A stretch of 64,000 bases of DNA, taken from the NCBI RefSeq assembly GCF_000382885.1, contig NZ_CAVK010000039.1:1-64000 (forward strand), read 5' to 3'. The stretch is from Sphingobium indicum BiD32. GTDB lineage: Bacteria > Pseudomonadota > Alphaproteobacteria > Sphingomonadales > Sphingomonadaceae. The position numbers were made by a program, and so were the translations under genes. The notes under the pieces are model-generated. The model did not search any database, was not told where the DNA came from, and saw only the letters and a list, made by a program, of their open reading frames with translations. Below are positions 16,612-24,993 of this stretch, one piece after another (position 1 is the first letter of the stretch; every line of letters begins with the position of its first letter).

Positions 16612-18087
16612 ATGACGATGAGGCCCGTCCCATCCATGCCTGAGCCGTACGACCTTCTTATCGTCGGCGGCGGTGTGAACGGCACTGCCATTGCCAGAGC
16701 CGCCGCCGTCGCGGGCCAGCGCATACTGCTGGTCGAGCAGGGCGATCTGGCGCAGGGGACATCATCCACCTCCACCAAGCTGATGCATGGCGGGCTGCGC
16801 TATCTGGAATATTATGAGTATAAGCTGGTGCACGAGGCGCTGGCCGAACGCGCGATCATGTTGCGCACAGCGCCGCACATCGTCTGGCCGCTGGAGTTTC
16901 GCCTGCCCCATATGCCAAGCATGCGGCCCTGGCCGATCGTGCGGATGGGGCTATGGCTATATGACCTGTTCGCTCTGGGTGGCAGCCTTCCCCGCTCGCG
17001 CGGCATCCGGCTGGACGATCCGGCGCTGGTGCAGAATGGTGGGCGGGGGTTCAGCTATTGGGACGGCTGGGTCGATGATGCCCGGCTGGTGGTGCTGAAC
17101 GCGGTGGACGCGGCGGAATCAGGCGCGAAAATCAGTACCCGCACCCGGCTGGAATCGGCGCAGCGGCAGGCGGACCAGTGGACCGTGACGCTGCGCGACG
17201 CAGCAGGCGCGCATCAGGTCTCGGCTCGAACCATCGTCAATGCGGCCGGGCCATGGGCGGAGCAGGTGCTGCACGGTCAGTTGGGACAGACTGACGGCAG
17301 CCATATCCGGTTGGTGCGCGGCAGTCATATCGTCGTAAAGCGGTGCCTGTCGGGAAACCATGCATGGCTGCTCCAACAACCTGACGGCCGGATCGTCTTT
17401 GCGATCCCCTATCTGGACGATTTCACCCTGATCGGCACCACCGAAGTCACGGTGAAGGACCCGACCGATACACAGATTGCGCCCACGGAAGTCGCCTATC
17501 TGCTGGACGCTGCCAATCTTTATCTGCGCACGCCGCTGCGGGACGAGGCGATCGTCGGCAGCTATGGCGGCATCCGTCCCCTGATAGATGACGGGACCGA
17601 AGCGGCTAAAGCGGTCAGCCGCGATTATAGGCTGGAGTTGGATCGGAATGGCGCGGCATTGCTCAGCGTGTTCGGGGGCAAGATCACCACCGCACGGCAT
17701 CTGGCGCAGGCGGCCTTGGATCGGCTGGGGATAGGAGGCGGTGACACGCGCGAGCGTCCGTTGCCTGGCGGCGAATTCACCGATTTCGGGGCATTTTTGG
17801 CAGATGTCCGCGCGCGTTGGCCTTTCCTCGAAGAACCCGTCGCCCGGCGCATGGCCCACGCTTATGGTAGCCGCATCGGCGCCGTTCTGGGCGACGCCCG
17901 CACGCCCGATAACCTCGGCGCGGACTTTGGTGCCGGGTTGCGGGCGCAGGAGGTCGATTACCTGATCGACTATGAATGGGCGCGCAGTGCCCACGACATC
18001 ATCTGGCGGCGGACCAAATTGGGCTATTATCTTAACCCTGCACAGATCGAGCGGCTGGATCACTATATCCACGAGGCAGTGGCATGA
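16612..18087 (+). CDS. glpD: Aerobic glycerol-3-phosphate dehydrogenase
   Basis: A flavoprotein of 491 residues that oxidises sn-glycerol 3-phosphate to dihydroxyacetone phosphate and passes electrons to quinone at the inner membrane. The FAD-binding loop GGGVNGTAIARAAA begins about residue 19, with STKLMHGGLRYLEYYEYKLV and the later GSYGGIRPL and FGGKITTAR, all GlpD signatures. The C-terminal DAO_C domain is present. The start could be ATG 16612, 16618 or 16636, none with a clear ribosome site. A 20-codon ATG frame with GAGGGAGAG upstream runs 16581-16643 across these starts. The stop overlaps glpK by four bases (ATGA). Confidence 0.93.
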   Translation: MTMRPVPSMPEPYDLLIVGGGVNGTAIARAAAVAGQRILLVEQGDLAQGTSSTSTKLMHGGLRYLEYYEYKLVHEALAERAIMLRTAPHIVWPLEFRLPHMPSMRPWPIVRMGLWLYDLFALGGSLPRSRGIRLDDPALVQNGGRGFSYWDGWVDDARLVVLNAVDAAESGAKISTRTRLESAQRQADQWTVTLRDAAGAHQVSARTIVNAAGPWAEQVLHGQLGQTDGSHIRLVRGSHIVVKRCLSGNHAWLLQQPDGRIVFAIPYLDDFTLIGTTEVTVKDPTDTQIAPTEVAYLLDAANLYLRTPLRDEAIVGSYGGIRPLIDDGTEAAKAVSRDYRLELDRNGAALLSVFGGKITTARHLAQAALDRLGIGGGDTRERPLPGGEFTDFGAFLADVRARWPFLEEPVARRMAHAYGSRIGAVLGDARTPDNLGADFGAGLRAQEVDYLIDYEWARSAHDIIWRRTKLGYYLNPAQIERLDHYIHEAVA

Positions 18088-19559
18088 GCATCGTCGCGAT
18101 CGACCAGGGCACCACCTCCACCCGCGCGATCCGCTTCGACGCGGCGGCGGCAATAGAGGCGAGCGCCAGCCGCGACTTGCCGCAGCATTATCCCCGACCC
18201 GGCTGGGTCGAGCAAGACCCGGAGCATATCTGGCAAGGCGCGCTGGCGACGCTGCGCGATGTGCTGACCCATGATGTCGCCGCGATCGGCATAGCCAACC
18301 AGCGTGAGACGATCCTGCTGTGGGACCGCGCGACCGGAAAAACGCTTCATAATGCGATCGTCTGGCAGGACCGCCGCACCGCCGACCGCTGCGCCGCGCT
18401 GCTGGCCGAGGGCATGGAGCCAATGGTCCGGGCCAGGACCGGCCTGCTGCTCGACCCCTATTTTTCCGCGACCAAGCTGGGCTGGCTGCTCGACACGATT
18501 CCTGACGCGCGGGCACGCGCCGAACGAGGCGAACTCGCCGCCGGGACGGTGGACAGCTTCCTGCTCTGGCGACTGACCGGGGGGCGGATCCATGCGACCG
18601 ACCTCACCAACGCCAGCCGGACCCTTCTATACAATATCGTGACCGAGCAATGGGATGACGATCTGCTCCGCCTGTTCGCGATTCCCCGCGCATTGCTGCC
18701 CGACGTCCACGCCAACGCGCATATCTTCGGCACCACCGACCCTGCGATTGTTGGCCGTGCCATCCCGATTGCGGGCATGGCGGGGGACCAGCAGGCCGCG
18801 CTGATCGGTCAGCGCTGCTTTGCGCCGGGGCAGATTAAATCGACCTATGGCACCGGCTGTTTCCTGCTGTCCAACATCGGCACCATGCCGACCCTGTCGG
18901 ACAAGCGACTGCTGACGACCATTGGCTATCGCATCGGGCAGGAGCGCGCCTATGCGATGGAAGGCTCAATCTTCATTGCGGGTGCGGCAATCAAGTGGCT
19001 GCGCGATACGATGGGCATCATTGACAGCGCGGAGGATAGCGCGCATCTCGCCGCATCGGTTCCCGCCGATCATGGCGTTCACCTGATCCCGGCCTTTGTC
19101 GGGCTGGGCGCGCCGCGCTGGCGGACCGATGTGCGCGCGTCGATCACCGGGCTAACGCTCGATACCGGCCCGGCGCATATCGTCCGCGCCGCGCTGGAGG
19201 CAGTCGCGTTCCAGACCTGCGACCTGGTAGAGGCAATGGCGGGCGAAGACATCGCCCCGCCCGCCATGCTGCGCATCGACGGCGGCATGGCGACCAACGA
19301 CTGGTTTGCGCAATTTCTGGCCGACATGATGGGGTTGCCTGTCGAACGCCCCGCCAGTCATGAAAGCACGGCGCTGGGTGCGGCCTTTCTGGCCGGGATA
19401 ACCGTCGGCCTTTGGCCCGATCTGGCCGCGCTTGACCAGCTGTCGCGCGAGACACGATCTTTTACCCCTGCCGCCGACGCGGATCGGGCAGTATCGCTGC
19501 GACGCTGGCGCAAGGTCGTGCAACAGGCGCTTGCTGCCGGCGTGGAGGAGAGGATTTGA
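18084..19559 (+). CDS. glpK: Glycerol kinase
   Basis: A 491-residue FGGY family kinase that phosphorylates glycerol with ATP. The N-terminal phosphate loop AIDQGTTSTRAI starts at residue 5. Further signatures are GIANQRETILLWDRATGKTLHNAIVWQDRR (seen in sections), SYGTGCF-like STYGTGCFLL, and the C-terminal DGGMATNDWFAQFLADMMG. GlpK members usually have about 500 residues, so the protein is complete. Its ATG overlaps the glpD stop. No glpF or glpR was found next to it, so glycerol entry must be by diffusion or a gene elsewhere. Confidence 0.93.
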   Translation: MSIVAIDQGTTSTRAIRFDAAAAIEASASRDLPQHYPRPGWVEQDPEHIWQGALATLRDVLTHDVAAIGIANQRETILLWDRATGKTLHNAIVWQDRRTADRCAALLAEGMEPMVRARTGLLLDPYFSATKLGWLLDTIPDARARAERGELAAGTVDSFLLWRLTGGRIHATDLTNASRTLLYNIVTEQWDDDLLRLFAIPRALLPDVHANAHIFGTTDPAIVGRAIPIAGMAGDQQAALIGQRCFAPGQIKSTYGTGCFLLSNIGTMPTLSDKRLLTTIGYRIGQERAYAMEGSIFIAGAAIKWLRDTMGIIDSAEDSAHLAASVPADHGVHLIPAFVGLGAPRWRTDVRASITGLTLDTGPAHIVRAALEAVAFQTCDLVEAMAGEDIAPPAMLRIDGGMATNDWFAQFLADMMGLPVERPASHESTALGAAFLAGITVGLWPDLAALDQLSRETRSFTPAADADRAVSLRRWRKVVQQALAAGVEERI

Positions 19560-19620
19560 GGAGCATGGACCAGCCCCGCATGCGCTCGATCCCGTTAGCA
19601 TCCATCCCCAAAAGGCGTGA

Positions 19621-19671
19621 CTGCCCGCAATCAAGCGGATGGATGCGGGCAGACAGGGGATATTGCCCTGT
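19621..19671. promoter_or_regulatory. Tandem hairpins in the leader of the M3 peptidase gene
   Basis: Two perfect stems lie back to back: CTGCCCGCA/TGCGGGCAG (19621-19629 with 19644-19652) and ACAGGG/CCCTGT (19653-19658 with 19666-19671). There is no T run, so they are not standard terminators. The second ends two bases before the AAGGAAG ribosome site of the next gene. Confidence 0.35.
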
Positions 19672-19684
19672 GTAAGGAAGCGTC

Positions 19685-21709
19685 ATGATACAGACGAACC
19701 CCCTGCTCGATTCCGGCCTTCACCCGCGCTTTGGTGACATCCGGCCCGACCATATCCTGCCCGCCGTCGAAACGGCCATTGCACAGCATCGCGTAGCGAT
19801 GCGGCGATGCGCCGAGGCAAAGGGATATGACGCGATTTTCCTGGCGAAGGATCGCGCCGACGCGGCCCTTTCGCGCGTGTGGCAGACCGTCTCGCATCTG
19901 GTCGGGGTCGCGAACACGCCGGAACTGCGCGCGGTGCATGGCGAAGTGCAGCCGATGATCGACAGCTATTTTGCCGAAGTCGGGCAGGATCGGGCGCTCT
20001 ATGACGCGCTGGTCGCCATCCCCCGCGACGGGCTGGGCGAGGCGGAGGCGCGCGCGCTGGCGCTGACCTTGCAGGGGTTTGAGCTGTCCGGGGTCGGGCT
20101 GGATGGCGTAGAGCGGGAGACCTTTGCCGCCAACAGCGTTGCGCAGGGACGGCTGGCCACCGAGTTTGCCAATGCCGTTATGGACGCGACCGAAGCCTGG
20201 ACGCTGCATGTCACCGACCCTGCCAGGCTGGCGGGTGTGCCGGACAGCGACCGGGGTGCCATGGCCCGCGCGGCAGAAGCCAGGGGTCTGGACGGCTGGC
20301 TGATCGACCTTCATGCGCCGTCGGTGCGGGCGATAACCGGCTTTGCCGACGATCGCGACCTGCGGCGCACCGTATATGAAGCCTATGGCACCCGCGCGTC
20401 CGATCAGGGCCCGCATGCCGGCCAGTTCGACAATAGCGACCGGATCACGCAATTGCTGGCGCTGCGGCAGGCGGCGGCAGGACTGCTGGGCTTTGCTGAT
20501 CCCGTCGCCTTGTCGCTCTCCACCAAAATGGCCCGCGATGGCGAGGAAGTCGATGCGTTTCTGGTCGACCTTGCCCGGCGCGCGCGCCCGCAAGCCGAGC
20601 GGGAGTTGGCCGAGCTGGCCGCGTTCGCGCAGGCGACACTGGGCATCGACACGCTCGAACCATGGGATATCGCCTATGCGACGGAGCGGATGCGGCGCGC
20701 GGTCCATGCGCTGGACGAGGCGGAAATCCGCGCCCATCTGCCGCTAACACGAATCCTGGATGGCCTGTTCGCGCTGGTTGCCGAGCTTTACGGGGTGGAC
20801 ATCCGCCCAGCCGATGGTGCGCCGGTCTGGCATGAGGATGTGCGTTATTACACTGTCCATGGTGCCGACGGCGCGCCGGTCGCCGCGCTCTATTGCGATC
20901 TGTTCGCCCGTGCGGGCAAGCGCGGCGGGGCGTGGATGGATGTGTGCCGCCCACGCCTGCGCGAGGCCGACGCCGTGCAAATGCCCATCGCCTATCTGGT
21001 CTGCAATTTCGCCAGCGGCAGCGCGGATCGTCCCGCGCATTTGACCCATCAGGAAATGGTGACGCTCTTCCATGAAATGGGCCACTGCCTCCACCATCTG
21101 CTGACGCAGGTCGATGTGCCCTCGGTCGGTGGCATATCCGGCGTCGAGTGGGATGCGGTGGAATTGCCGAGCCAGTTCATGGAGAATTTCGCCTGGGAAC
21201 CCGCCATGCTGCGGCGTGTATCCGCGCATGAGGAAAGCGGGTTGCCTCTGGACGAGGCGATGATCGGACGGATGCTCGCGGCGCGGCGGTTCATGGGTGC
21301 GGTGGCGCTGCTGCGCCAGGTCGAATTTGCCCTGTTCGACCTGCGCCTCCACCAGTCGGCAGCACAGGAGGATGGTCCATCGGTGCAGGAGATCGTCGCT
21401 GCCGTGCGGCAGGATGTGGCGGTGATCCATCCCCCGGCATGGCACCGCTTCTCGCACAGTTTCAGCCATATTTTCGCAGGCGGCTATGCGGCGGGCTACT
21501 ACAGCTATTTGTGGGCCGAACGCCTGTCCGCCGATGCCTTCGAGGCCTTCGCTGAAGAGAAGGCGGATCGCGCAGCGCTGGGCGGCCTGTTTCGCGATCA
21601 TGTGCTGGCGCGGGGCGGATCGCGCCCGGCGATCGACAATTTCGTTGCTTTCCGTGGTCGCCAGCCGGATTCCGCTGCGCTGTTGCGCGCGCTGGGTCTG
21701 GCGGCCTGA
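19685..21709 (+). CDS. M3 family oligopeptidase (OpdA/Dcp type)
   Basis: A 674-residue zinc metallopeptidase of the thimet oligopeptidase family that cleaves short peptides in the cytoplasm. The zinc motif HEMGH is at residues 463-467, followed some 25 residues later by the third ligand region GVEWDAVELPSQFMENF. The C-terminal HSFSHIFAGGYAAGYYSYLWAE is typical (seen in parts). No signal peptide is present. Length and order match oligopeptidase A (PrlC). It follows glpK by 125 bases containing two hairpins, so it probably has its own expression unit. Confidence 0.93.
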   Translation: MIQTNPLLDSGLHPRFGDIRPDHILPAVETAIAQHRVAMRRCAEAKGYDAIFLAKDRADAALSRVWQTVSHLVGVANTPELRAVHGEVQPMIDSYFAEVGQDRALYDALVAIPRDGLGEAEARALALTLQGFELSGVGLDGVERETFAANSVAQGRLATEFANAVMDATEAWTLHVTDPARLAGVPDSDRGAMARAAEARGLDGWLIDLHAPSVRAITGFADDRDLRRTVYEAYGTRASDQGPHAGQFDNSDRITQLLALRQAAAGLLGFADPVALSLSTKMARDGEEVDAFLVDLARRARPQAERELAELAAFAQATLGIDTLEPWDIAYATERMRRAVHALDEAEIRAHLPLTRILDGLFALVAELYGVDIRPADGAPVWHEDVRYYTVHGADGAPVAALYCDLFARAGKRGGAWMDVCRPRLREADAVQMPIAYLVCNFASGSADRPAHLTHQEMVTLFHEMGHCLHHLLTQVDVPSVGGISGVEWDAVELPSQFMENFAWEPAMLRRVSAHEESGLPLDEAMIGRMLAARRFMGAVALLRQVEFALFDLRLHQSAAQEDGPSVQEIVAAVRQDVAVIHPPAWHRFSHSFSHIFAGGYAAGYYSYLWAERLSADAFEAFAEEKADRAALGGLFRDHVLARGGSRPAIDNFVAFRGRQPDSAALLRALGLAA

Positions 21710-21827
21710 GCCGTTCAGGCGGATACCGCCTGAAAATCGATACCCGGTCTCTGCTTGATGTCGACCTTGCGCTCGGTGCGGTCGAAGATTTTGGGGCCAG
21801 ATCGTCCGGCATCCCGATAACATAGGC

Positions 21828-21859
21828 AACCGGCGTCGTCCTGAAGGGCGACGCCGGTT
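21828..21859 (-). terminator. Hairpin terminator after the HU gene
   Basis: Perfect 11-base arms AACCGGCGTCG and CGACGCCGGTT around a ten-base loop, immediately downstream of the HU stop. The T run is short on either strand, so it may work in both directions, also closing the M3 peptidase transcript. Confidence 0.6.
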
Positions 21860-21866
21860 TGGCCAA

Positions 21867-22142
21867 TCAGCCGTTCAGCTTGTCCTTGACCGCCTTGGCC
21901 GGCGTGAAGCCCAGCTTCTTGGACGCGGCGATCTGAATGGTCGCACCGGTCGAGGGGTTGCGGCCTTCGCGCGCCGGCGAATCCTTCACCTTGAACTTGC
22001 CAAAGCCGTTCAGCGACACTTCTTCGCCCTTGGCGGCGGCATCGGCGATGGCAGCAAAAACACCGTCGACAATCTTGCGGGCATCCGCCTTGGTGATGCC
22101 ATGTGCCGAGGCAACGCCGTCGGCCAGATCGCTATTGTTCAT
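21867..22142 (-). CDS. HU family DNA-binding protein
   Basis: A 91-residue nucleoid protein of the HU/IHF family that bends DNA non-specifically as a dimer. The N-terminal helices are followed by VSLNGFGKFKV and the arm motif REGRNPSTGATIQIAASKK, with FTPAKAVKDKLNG at the end; all are HU hallmarks. The start ATG 22142 has AAAGG seven bases upstream. A housekeeping gene, followed by a strong hairpin. The 169 bases between it and the next gene hold its promoter, but I could not pick a convincing -35/-10 pair. Confidence 0.93.
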   Translation of the reverse strand: MNNSDLADGVASAHGITKADARKIVDGVFAAIADAAAKGEEVSLNGFGKFKVKDSPAREGRNPSTGATIQIAASKKLGFTPAKAVKDKLNG

Positions 22143-22311
22143 AAAATGCCTTTCTTAGGGGTTATTGCCTTGCCCGCATAACCAAGGCTGAGGCGCTGGT
22201 CCATATGTCACGTACCGCAATCTTAGGCTTAGCGGGACGTTTAGGCCGATTTTCATGCCCTTTGTCGCACCTGACAGGTTTTCGGAACGATCGCTCACCC
22301 AAACCTATCGG

Positions 22312-24003
22312 CTAAAGCTGGTTATCCAATCCAGCCGCATGACGCGCGGCGATATAGCCGAACGTCAGGGACGGGCCGATGCTCGCCCCCGCGCCGGGAT
22401 AAACATTGCCCATCACGGATGCGGTTGTGACCCCAGTGGCGTAGAGGCCTGCGATCACGTTTCCGTCGGCGGTGACGACGCGGCCCTTGGCGTCGGTAAT
22501 GACGCCGCCATAGGTGCTGACGTCGCCCGGCACGACCGGAACGGCGTAGAAAGGCGCCTTGTCGATCGCGCCGATAGCGCTGCGTTCGGAGAAGGGATCG
22601 CCGACGAAACCGCAATTGTCATAGGCGCGCTCACCCCGGTGGAAATCCTCGTCCATGCCCTTGGCCACATGCCCGTTCCAGCGCGCCACGGTCGCCGCCA
22701 GCGCGGCGGGATCGACATCGATACGCCCGGCCAGTCCCTCGATCGTGTCAGCGGTGTGGAGATAGCCGCTTTCGATCCAGTTTTCCGGGATCTTCTTATC
22801 AATGAATTTGCCCGCGATCGCATAAAGTTCGACATAATGGCGGTCGAGGATGGCCCAGCTTGGAACGGACGGGGCGACGATGTTCCGTTTGCGCATATTT
22901 TCGCAATAGAGTTCGTAACTGCCACCTTCATTCATATAGCGCTGGCCGGTCTGATCGACCAGGATCGCGTGCGGCTTGCCGGTCATCGATTGGGCGCCGG
23001 GTGCGACATAAGTCTTGTCCCAGCCCGGCGCGAGCGTCATCTGGTAGCCTACAAGCTGGTCCATCTGCGCCAGCTGGCCGCCGATCCGCTCCAATTCTCG
23101 GTGCATCTCTCCGGTATCGCCCTCGGCGGTCTGCGACCATTGCGCCTGAGTACCGGGCATATAAGTGTCGCGCATCGCCTGATTTTGGGCAAAGCCCCCG
23201 GCATTGACGAGAACACCCAGTCGCGCGCCGATCCGCCATGGCTTACCATCGCGCATCGTCACGACGCCGGTGGCTGTTCCATCTTCGATTACCAGTTCGC
23301 TAACCGGCGCGTTCAACCGCAGGTCCACGCCCGCCGCAAGACCGGCCTTGAGCAGTCGTCCCTGCAACGCACCGCCCGCCGTGGTATATTTGCGGCCCAG
23401 CACCAGATCTCGCAGGGTGCGCAGGACGATCCGCCCCAGCATCTTGCCGGACGCCTTGTTGGTCCGCCGATGGCCCTGCGCCTCCATTCCCTCGACAAGG
23501 GTTACGTTGAATTCGGCGAAGCCCTTGCGCAGCATGTCGCGCCGCGACCCCAGTTCCTTGCGATCGAACGGCTTGGCGACGACAGTGCGGGACGTTTTGC
23601 AGCCGCCCGGCAGTTCATCATAATAGTCCGGCCAGAAGGTCGCGCCGCGTTGCAGCGCTACGCCCTTGTCGACCAGAAAGTCGATGGCAAGGGGTGCCTG
23701 GGTCACATAGGCCAGGCGCTTTTCGCGCGAAGTGCCCGGGGCCGGATTACCGTCCAGTTCCTGTAGCGCATCGAGATAGGTCATGGCCGCATCGGCGCTG
23801 TCCTGTTCCCCGTCGGCGAGCATGAAGCGGTTGGCCGGAATCCACATGACGCCGCCCGACTTGGCCGTCGTGCCACCGGCCCAGGCTGTTTTTTCGAGGA
23901 TGACGACCGACTTGTCAGCCTGACGCATGACCAGCGCGGAAATCATCGACCCCGCGCCGCTGCCCACGACCACCCAGTCGAACGTCTCGTCAAACCCGGC
24001 CAT
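22312..24003 (-). CDS. FAD-dependent oxidoreductase, 3-oxosteroid 1-dehydrogenase-like
   Basis: A 563-residue flavoprotein of the fumarate reductase/KstD family. The FAD-binding loop VVVGSGAGSM is at residues 11-20, with EKTAWAGGTTAKSGGVMW following. Near the C terminus, VYPGAGASIGPSLTFGYIAA keeps the Tyr and Gly of the YPGAG motif that are catalytic in 3-ketosteroid dehydrogenases. The 563-residue length also fits that group. It would introduce a double bond next to a ring ketone of a steroid or other alicyclic ketone. No other steroid-ring gene (KshA, HsaC) is in the window, so the substrate stays open. Divergent from an enoyl-CoA hydratase-like gene. Confidence 0.85.
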   Translation of the reverse strand: MAGFDETFDWVVVGSGAGSMISALVMRQADKSVVILEKTAWAGGTTAKSGGVMWIPANRFMLADGEQDSADAAMTYLDALQELDGNPAPGTSREKRLAYVTQAPLAIDFLVDKGVALQRGATFWPDYYDELPGGCKTSRTVVAKPFDRKELGSRRDMLRKGFAEFNVTLVEGMEAQGHRRTNKASGKMLGRIVLRTLRDLVLGRKYTTAGGALQGRLLKAGLAAGVDLRLNAPVSELVIEDGTATGVVTMRDGKPWRIGARLGVLVNAGGFAQNQAMRDTYMPGTQAQWSQTAEGDTGEMHRELERIGGQLAQMDQLVGYQMTLAPGWDKTYVAPGAQSMTGKPHAILVDQTGQRYMNEGGSYELYCENMRKRNIVAPSVPSWAILDRHYVELYAIAGKFIDKKIPENWIESGYLHTADTIEGLAGRIDVDPAALAATVARWNGHVAKGMDEDFHRGERAYDNCGFVGDPFSERSAIGAIDKAPFYAVPVVPGDVSTYGGVITDAKGRVVTADGNVIAGLYATGVTTASVMGNVYPGAGASIGPSLTFGYIAARHAAGLDNQL

Positions 24004-24149
24004 GCTCTGCTCTCCCTTGTATCTTGAAACAGGCTATAGCGCGATGACGGCGAATGGCAGTCCGCATGGGCAGACCAACAGCGCTTATCGCTGTGGCGAC
24101 GTTGGCAGGGACATGGAGCGTGATAAGGGAGGGTCAAGGAGACCCGCGC

Positions 24150-24950
24150 ATGAGCCAGCCATTGCCCCTGTTCCAGACCATCTTGCTTGAACGGCGCGAG
24201 CGGCTGCTGGTCGTGACGCTGAACCGGCCCGATGCGATGAACGCGGTGAACCTGACCCTGCACGACGAATTGCCCGAAGCGCTGACTTTTGCAGCGACCG
24301 ACCCTGATTCCGACGTCATCCTGCTGACCGGGGCGGGGCGCGCTTTTTCCGCTGGCGGCGACATTGCGCATATGGAGCATAATGCAGCCAATCCGCATCT
24401 GTTCGACCATGAGGCGCGGCAGGCCAAGCGGATCGTCTTTGCGATGCTGGACATTGAAAAGCCGGTTGTGTGCCGGATGAATGGTCATGCGGTGGGATTG
24501 GGGGCGTCGATCGCGCTGCTGTGCGACGTGATCTTTGCCGCCGAGGGGGCGAAGATCGGCGATCCGCATGTCGGCATCGGACTGGTCGCGGGGGATGGCG
24601 GCGCGCTCATCTGGGCGCAGCGGATCGGGCTGGCCAGGGCGAAGGAATATCTGCTGACCGGCGAGTTGCTGCCTGCGCGCAAGGCGGCGGAAATCGGTTT
24701 GATCAACCATTGCGTCGCGCCGGAGGAACTGGACAGCGCGGTCGACGCCTTTTGCGGCAAGCTGCTGACGGGTGCGCCCAATGCGATCCGCTGGACGAAG
24801 ATATTGACCAATATGGAGCTGAAGCGGATCGCCAGCGCGGTGATGGAGGCAGGAATCGCTTATGAGGCGCTCAGCGTCCGCAGCGCGGATCACCGCGAGG
24901 GGATTGCGGCGCTCAAGGAAAAGCGCGCGCCAAGATTTACTGGACTGTAG
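24150..24950 (+). CDS. Enoyl-CoA hydratase/isomerase family protein lacking the usual glutamates
   Basis: A 266-residue crotonase-fold protein. The oxyanion-hole segment FSAGGDIAHM is near residue 67 and the second one NGHAVGLGAS at 111-120. Where classical enoyl-CoA hydratase has Glu144 and Glu164 this protein has Ser120 and His140 (GDPHVGIG), with Asp149 close by. This places it in a crotonase subgroup with another reaction, such as hydrolysis, isomerisation or C-C bond cleavage. ATG 24150 is chosen for AAGGAG eight bases upstream; a longer frame from 24054 lacks a ribosome site. Divergent from the KstD-like gene, possibly co-regulated with it. Confidence 0.85.
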   Translation: MSQPLPLFQTILLERRERLLVVTLNRPDAMNAVNLTLHDELPEALTFAATDPDSDVILLTGAGRAFSAGGDIAHMEHNAANPHLFDHEARQAKRIVFAMLDIEKPVVCRMNGHAVGLGASIALLCDVIFAAEGAKIGDPHVGIGLVAGDGGALIWAQRIGLARAKEYLLTGELLPARKAAEIGLINHCVAPEELDSAVDAFCGKLLTGAPNAIRWTKILTNMELKRIASAVMEAGIAYEALSVRSADHREGIAALKEKRAPRFTGL

Positions 24951-24954
24951 AAAG

Positions 24955-24979
24955 ATCCGTTCGTGTCGAGCGAACGGAT
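24955..24979. terminator. Hairpin between convergent genes
   Basis: Perfect nine-base arms ATCCGTTCG and CGAACGGAT around TGTCGAG. It sits between two convergent stops, five bases after the crotonase stop and 14 before the Gfo/Idh stop, so it can serve both. No T run follows. The core resembles short palindromes common between sphingomonad genes; that comparison is from memory. Confidence 0.45.
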
Positions 24980-24993
24980 ATATGGTTATGGCG

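Noticed and set aside
22255-23766. A 503-codon plus-strand frame opposite the KstD-like gene
   Set aside because: Composition is typical of an antisense shadow and no domain is recognisable.
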